10,178 nucleotides of DNA from an uncultured Clostridia bacterium. GTDB lineage: Bacteria > Bacillota > Clostridia > RGIG6154. A model generated the notes under the pieces. It had not been told where the DNA came from. It was given only the letters and a program-made list of their open reading frames with translations, and did not search any database. Positions 6,720-10,178 of the stretch are shown here, piece after piece. Location: NCBI GenBank assembly GCA_934457515.1, contig CAKSHV010000024.1:1-10178 (forward strand), read 5' to 3'. Each line of letters begins with the position of its first letter. Positions within the stretch are counted from its first letter, which is position 1. A program made the translations under genes and the position numbers.

Positions 6720-7571
6720 ATGGTTCGATTCGGAACTGCCGGAAATCCCGACCGCTTTTATGCGGACGGCAAAAAGAAAAGCATAGAAATGCCGAAATGG
6801 CTGCATGATAACGGCCTTACGGCTTATGAATACCAATGCTCGAAAGGTGTTAAAATATCTAAAGATACGGCGGAAAAACTGGGCGCTGCGGCTGCGGAAA
6901 ACGATGTGTTTTTATCCATTCACGCGCCGTATTACATCAGCTTGTCATCGGTTGACCCCGAAAAGCGGGACAACAGCATAAATTACATTTTAAAAACGTT
7001 AGAAGCCGCAAGAAACTGCGGTGCAAAACGTATTGTGGTGCATGCCGGCTCGTGCAGCAAAATGACGCGTGAAGAGGCGCTTTTCTTAGCGTGCGAAACC
7101 TTGAAAAAAGCGGCGGACGCTGCAAAATCAGAAGGGTTTGACGATATTTATGTTTGTCCAGAAACCATGGGTAAAATCAACCAGCTCGGTACGGTGGATG
7201 AAGTGATTGAAATGTGCAAAGTGTCCGAAACGTTTTTGCCTTGCGTGGATTTCGGCCATGTTAACGCCCGCGAAATGGGCTCTTTGAATGCTCTTTCCGA
7301 CTTTGAGGCGATTGTGGACAAAATTCAAAATGCCCTTGGCGAAGAAAAAGCAAAGCGTTTTCACGTTCATTTCACGCGTATCGCGTTCACCGCGGGCGGC
7401 GAAAAGTGCCATCTTCCGTATGCGGACGACAGCTTCGGACCGGCGTTTGACCCCTTTGCAGAGCTGATTGCGAAGCGAAATTTGGAACCGGTTATTATCT
7501 GTGAATCGCCCGGAACACAGGATGTTGACGCACTGACTTATAAATCCATTTTAGAGGGAATGAAAAAATGA
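6720..7571 (+). CDS. Endonuclease IV-like TIM-barrel protein (AP endonuclease family 2)
   Basis: This 283-residue xylose-isomerase-like TIM barrel resembles endonuclease IV, the zinc enzyme that cuts DNA 5' to abasic sites. Metal-ligand counterparts are visible: His68 (SIHAPYY), His108 (VVHAG), Glu148 (CPETMG), Asp177 and His180 (VDFGHV), His217 (HVHFT), His231 (GGEKCH) and Glu262 (IICES). The Asp that lies two residues before the last His in E. coli Nfo is Lys229 here, with Glu228 next to it. From memory a related GGEKxH form is common in clostridial homologues, so this looks like a subfamily. The start is put at ATG 6720 because AAGGAG (6705-6710) touches the in-frame ATG at 6711, leaving no spacing, whereas 6720 has 9 nt. 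It ends in TGA overlapping the next gene's ATG (ATGA), indicating translational coupling. AP endonuclease activity is plausible but not shown. Confidence 0.85.
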   Translation: MVRFGTAGNPDRFYADGKKKSIEMPKWLHDNGLTAYEYQCSKGVKISKDTAEKLGAAAAENDVFLSIHAPYYISLSSVDPEKRDNSINYILKTLEAARNCGAKRIVVHAGSCSKMTREEALFLACETLKKAADAAKSEGFDDIYVCPETMGKINQLGTVDEVIEMCKVSETFLPCVDFGHVNAREMGSLNALSDFEAIVDKIQNALGEEKAKRFHVHFTRIAFTAGGEKCHLPYADDSFGPAFDPFAELIAKRNLEPVIICESPGTQDVDALTYKSILEGMKK

Positions 7572-8596
7572 GAATTGAAAAATTATTGGAAAAACTGCCG
7601 CAAGGCGCATGCGTTTTGCTTTCCGCGCCCGAAGATATGCGCTATTATGCGTCTTTTACGGGGGAAGGGTATGTTTTGCTGTCCGAATCCGAAAAGGTGA
7701 TTTATACCGACGGACGGTACACCGAACAGTCTGAAAAAGAGGCGCCGGATTTTAAAGTTTGCGATATCCGCACGTTAAAATCCGCGTTGAAAGAGATAAA
7801 TACTCCCATTTATTTTCAGGAAAATCACATGAATTGCGGCACCTATTCCGCTTTTATAAACGGCGGAATAGAGCTTTTGCCATCGGGAATCGATTTTGCC
7901 GCTCTCCGCGCGGTGAAAGACGAAAAGGAAATTACGCTTTTAAAACAGGCGGCGGAGATTGCGGAAAAGGCATATACCGAAACCCTAAATTTCATTCGTC
8001 CCGGCAAAACCGAGCAGGAAATTGCAGCGTATTTAAACTACCAAATGGCGTGCGGCGGGGGACTGAAAACCTCGTTTGACACCATTTGCATATCGGGCAG
8101 AAAAACCTCGCTGCCGCACGGTGTTCCGTCCGAAAAAAGGGTGGAAGAGGGCGAGTTTTTAACCATGGATTTCGGGTGCATGTACGGCGGATATTGCTCG
8201 GACATGACGCGAACCGTGGCAATCGGCTATGTGTCCGACGAAATGGAAGAAGTATATAATATTGTGCTCCGCGCGCAGGACGAAACCGAAAAAGCATTGG
8301 AGGCGGGCATGATTGAAAGTGCGGCGGACATGATTGCACGTAAAATAATTATTGACGCAGGGTATGGCGCTTATTTTGTGCACAGCACGGGTCATGGCGT
8401 GGGTCTTGAGATTCACGAGCAGCCCGTTTTGGCGCCGAAAAAGATGAACACGCTTCAAGTCGGACACGTGGTGACGGTCGAGCCGGGCATTTATTTGCCG
8501 AATAAATTCGGTGTTCGCATTGAAAATACCGAACTTATCACCGAAAACGGGTGTTCTCCTTTGCAAAAATCGGAAAAAGAACTCATAATTTTGTAA
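7568..8596 (+). CDS. Xaa-Pro aminopeptidase/dipeptidase (peptidase family M24B)
   Basis: This 342-residue cytosolic metallopeptidase cleaves X-Pro bonds in peptides. The N-terminal creatinase-type domain covers about 1-115 ([25 protein letters not shown]). The pita-bread catalytic domain follows. The five metal ligands are Asp201 (LTMDFG), Asp212 ([11 protein letters not shown]), His276 ([13 protein letters not shown]), Glu305 (VEPGIYLP) and Glu319 (RIENTELIT). His184 in SLPHG and His272 are the usual substrate-side histidines. The length fits the shorter PepQ/YqhT type of Bacillota rather than the longer E. coli PepP. The start at 7568 overlaps the previous gene by 4 nt and has GAGGGA (7554-7559) 8 nt upstream. 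Adjacent efp is its usual partner, and both deal with proline-rich sequences. I cannot separate aminopeptidase from dipeptidase by sequence alone. Confidence 0.94.
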   Translation: MRIEKLLEKLPQGACVLLSAPEDMRYYASFTGEGYVLLSESEKVIYTDGRYTEQSEKEAPDFKVCDIRTLKSALKEINTPIYFQENHMNCGTYSAFINGGIELLPSGIDFAALRAVKDEKEITLLKQAAEIAEKAYTETLNFIRPGKTEQEIAAYLNYQMACGGGLKTSFDTICISGRKTSLPHGVPSEKRVEEGEFLTMDFGCMYGGYCSDMTRTVAIGYVSDEMEEVYNIVLRAQDETEKALEAGMIESAADMIARKIIIDAGYGAYFVHSTGHGVGLEIHEQPVLAPKKMNTLQVGHVVTVEPGIYLPNKFGVRIENTELITENGCSPLQKSEKELIIL

Positions 8597-8613
8597 AAAA
8601 TTTGCAAAATCTC

Positions 8614-8642
8614 TTGCTATTTTCGCGGATTTGTTGTATTAT
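8614..8642 (+). promoter_or_regulatory. Promoter of efp
   Basis: TTGCTA (8614-8619) and TATTAT (8637-8642) are separated by 17 bp, in the 79-bp gap after the peptidase gene. The expected start is near 8649, about 27 nt before the efp ATG. No terminator hairpin is seen between the peptidase stop and this promoter, so read-through from upstream can add to efp expression. Confidence 0.65.
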
Positions 8643-8675
8643 AGTAGTATAAATATATTTTGGAGGTATAAACTA

Positions 8676-9233
8676 ATGATTTCAGCAGGTGATTTTAGAA
8701 ACGGCGTTACATTCGAAATGGACGGAAACGTTTATCAGATTGTGGAATTTCAGCATGTAAAGCCGGGTAAAGGCGCTGCGTTTGTAAGAACAAAACTGAA
8801 AAATGTTATAACAGGTGCGGTTGTTGAAAAAACATTCCGTCCCACAGAAAAAATGGAAAAAGCGCATGTGGAAAGAAAAGACATGCAGTATTCTTATACA
8901 GACGGCGATTTGTATTACTTCATGGATCAGGAAACATTTGACATGATTCCGATCGGTGCGGACAAGGTTGGTGACAGCTTAAAGTTCGTTAAAGAAGAAA
9001 TGATTTGCAAAATTTTGTCCTACAAAGGCGAAGTTTTCGGTATTGAACCGCCGACATTCGTTGAATTGCAGGTAACCGAAACCGAACCCGGCTTTAAGGG
9101 CGATACCGCAACGGGCGCAACCAAACCCGCAACACTTGAAACAGGTGCGGTTATCAATGTTCCGCTGTTTATCAACGAAGGCGAAATGATTCGTGTAGAC
9201 ACCAGAACGGGCGAATACATGGAGCGTGCATAA
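8676..9233 (+). CDS. efp: Elongation factor P
   Basis: EF-P (185 residues, exactly the usual length) binds between the P and E sites and relieves ribosomes stalled on consecutive prolines. Three beta-barrel domains are present: a KOW-like domain I (about 1-63), an OB domain II (about 65-127) and an OB domain III (about 130-185) with the family signature region ending [25 protein letters not shown]. The modifiable lysine is Lys32 in [17 protein letters not shown], so it belongs to the lysine-type EF-Ps, as in Bacillus. The start is ATG 8676 with GGAGG at 8662-8666. The frame is open upstream to 8631, but only this start has a ribosome binding site and the correct [10 protein letters not shown] terminus. 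There is no terminator before the next gene, 56 bp on. Confidence 0.98.
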   Translation: MISAGDFRNGVTFEMDGNVYQIVEFQHVKPGKGAAFVRTKLKNVITGAVVEKTFRPTEKMEKAHVERKDMQYSYTDGDLYYFMDQETFDMIPIGADKVGDSLKFVKEEMICKILSYKGEVFGIEPPTFVELQVTETEPGFKGDTATGATKPATLETGAVINVPLFINEGEMIRVDTRTGEYMERA

Positions 9234-9289
9234 GGCAGGCATCAATTGGGCATTCTTAACAAAAGATACCATGGAAAGGAATGAAAAAC

Positions 9290-9724
9290 ATGAACACATT
9301 AAAAGAAAGCACATCTTATATTAAAGGCTTGGCAGAAGGTTTGGATTTAGATCTGAACAAAAAGGAAAACAAGCTTACCGCAAAGCTTTTGGAAATTATT
9401 GACGAAATGGCTGAAAGAATCGACGATTTGGAAAGCTATATCGATGAACTCGACAGCAAGGTTGACGAAATCGACCAGGATCTCGGCGATTTGGAAGAAT
9501 TCGTTTATGATGACGAAGACGAAGATTTAGATGACGATTTTGATGATGATGAAGACTATGATGACGACGATGTATACGAATTCACCTGCGATAACTGCGG
9601 TGAGGAAGTATATGTTGACGGCAGCCTGTTAGATGATGACGAGCCGATTATCTGCCCTAACTGCGGCAAAGAAATCACCGTTGACATTGAGTGCGACGGC
9701 AACTGCGGTTCCTGCGGCGAATAA
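9290..9724 (+). CDS. CD1247-like coiled-coil, acidic-linker, zinc-ribbon protein
   Basis: This 144-residue protein has three clear parts. Residues about 1-72 are a charged helical/coiled-coil segment starting NTLKESTSYIKGLAEGLDLD. I associate this with the clostridial 'CD1247 N-terminal domain' family. Residues 74-94 are extremely acidic, 18 of 21 being Asp or Glu. Residues 100-125 form a zinc ribbon, C100-x2-C103 and C122-x2-C125. It is followed by a tail with three more cysteines (135, 139, 142). The start is ATG 9290: AAAGGA (9275-9280) abuts the in-frame ATG at 9281 but is 9 nt from 9290. It follows efp without a terminator and is probably co-transcribed. The function is unknown; zinc binding and a partner-binding or nucleic-acid-mimic role are inferences. 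Confidence 0.8.
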   Translation: MNTLKESTSYIKGLAEGLDLDLNKKENKLTAKLLEIIDEMAERIDDLESYIDELDSKVDEIDQDLGDLEEFVYDDEDEDLDDDFDDDEDYDDDDVYEFTCDNCGEEVYVDGSLLDDDEPIICPNCGKEITVDIECDGNCGSCGE

Positions 9725-9789
9725 TAAAGACTGTAGGGATTGCATAGTGAATCGAGATTTGGCGGGCATGCACAGAGGGGGCATAAAAC

Positions 9790-10143
9790 ATGGTTGAGTC
9801 AAAAATCTACATCGGACTAAACGATTTAACCACGAACACCCAGCTTTTTGAAAACGAAAAATATATTCGGGTGCTCCGCAACGTGTGTTATTCATACAAA
9901 GTGCCTTTCTCCTTTAATGTGCAGGAGGGCGGCTATGTTTACGAAAGCGGAGAATATGCCCGGGAAACAAGCTTGGTTCTTACCCTTATTGACGCTGAAA
10001 AAGCCGTTGTGAACGATATTGCAAAAGACCTGTGTGCATTCTTTCATCAGGAATCCGTTATGGTTACCGAAAGTGAATTACAGGCGCATCTCGTTCGCGA
10101 AATACTGGATTGCGGCGAAGAGCTTAAGCAGGAACACAATTAA
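9790..10143 (+). CDS. Small uncharacterised protein (117 aa)
   Basis: I do not recognise this family with confidence. The protein starts MVESKIYIGLND, has a central aromatic stretch (VCYSYKVPFSFNVQEGGYVYE), a hydrophobic strand SLVLTLID and the segment AKDLCAFFHQESVMV. It is cytoplasmic, with no signal peptide, membrane segment or cysteine pairs. The strand-helix-strand feel and the F-x-Q-E-S-V motif recall small DUF3574-type proteins, but that likeness is weak and from memory. The start at 9790 is well supported by AGAGGGGG (9774-9781) at 8-nt spacing. It lies 65 bp after the zinc-ribbon gene with no terminator between them, so it is likely in the efp transcript. After its stop no hairpin is visible, and an AAAAGGA sequence at the very end (10168-10174) suggests that another gene follows. 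Confidence 0.78.
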   Translation: MVESKIYIGLNDLTTNTQLFENEKYIRVLRNVCYSYKVPFSFNVQEGGYVYESGEYARETSLVLTLIDAEKAVVNDIAKDLCAFFHQESVMVTESELQAHLVREILDCGEELKQEHN

Positions 10144-10178
10144 GCGGCAGAATAAAAAAGTACTTTCAAAAGGATGCG

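Noticed and set aside
8979..9314. - strand frame opposite efp and the zinc-ribbon gene start
   Set aside because: Cys/Phe-rich shadow of efp with no recognisable domain or start signal.
9506..9571. GAT/GAC/GAA-rich tract as a microsatellite or slippage repeat
   Set aside because: Codons are mixed (GAT, GAC, GAA with TTA, TTT and TAT) without an exact repeat unit; it encodes the acidic linker of the zinc-ribbon protein.
9747..9797. Possible 16-codon leader peptide (GTG 9747 to TGA 9795) running over the start of the 9790 gene
   Set aside because: Its own ribosome binding site is poor, it holds the Shine-Dalgarno of the real gene, and the peptide shows no regulatory codon run; chance frame.
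10168..10178. Start of a next gene at the ATG 10174
   Set aside because: The ATG overlaps the AAAAGGA site and only five bases remain; the true start is probably just outside the window.

Overview
The window is a stretch of Bacillota (most likely class Clostridia) chromosome of moderate GC content. The evidence is the gene set (alaS, HIT, rpsU, yqeG, an endonuclease IV-like gene, an Xaa-Pro peptidase, efp, and a coiled-coil/zinc-ribbon protein of the kind I associate with Clostridia), the strong AGGAGG-type ribosome binding sites and the consensus sigma-A promoters. Eleven of the twelve recognisable genes end in TAA and one in TGA. No tRNA, rRNA, CRISPR, insertion sequence or phage gene is visible.

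Layout. (1) Positions 1-2096 are a housekeeping block on the + strand: the 3' part of alaS, a HIT-family hydrolase, then rpsU (bS21, 58 codons) with its own perfect-consensus promoter, a leader hairpin and a strong terminator. (2) Positions 2128-6137 are an accessory carbohydrate cassette: an AraC-family regulator on the - strand, a divergent glycoside hydrolase family 2 gene on the + strand, a terminator, and a convergent short gene that looks like only the C-terminal half of a GH18 (YaaH/SleL-like) barrel. (3) Positions 6160-10143 are a second + strand housekeeping block: yqeG, an endonuclease IV-like TIM barrel, pepP/pepQ, then efp from its own promoter, a CD1247-like coiled-coil/zinc-ribbon protein and a small unknown protein. 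The window ends just after a ribosome-binding-like sequence that probably belongs to a next gene.

How the genes work together. alaS, EF-P, bS21 and the Xaa-Pro peptidase all serve translation or protein turnover. The peptidase (cleaves X-Pro bonds) next to EF-P (rescues ribosomes stalled on proline runs) is a familiar neighbourhood in Bacillota. The AraC regulator probably controls the GH2 gene from the shared 131-bp intergenic region. No transporter accompanies them here.

Most notable observation: the GH2 gene is open for 782 codons apart from one TGA. That TGA replaces the glycine codon of the catalytic-nucleophile motif Gly-Ser-Glu, so the truncated product keeps the acid/base glutamate but loses the nucleophile. 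A fresh nonsense mutation or an assembly error is the simplest reading. Genome-wide recoding of TGA is argued against by a TGA that must act as a stop at 7569-7571. I did not find an unmistakable novel multi-gene system.
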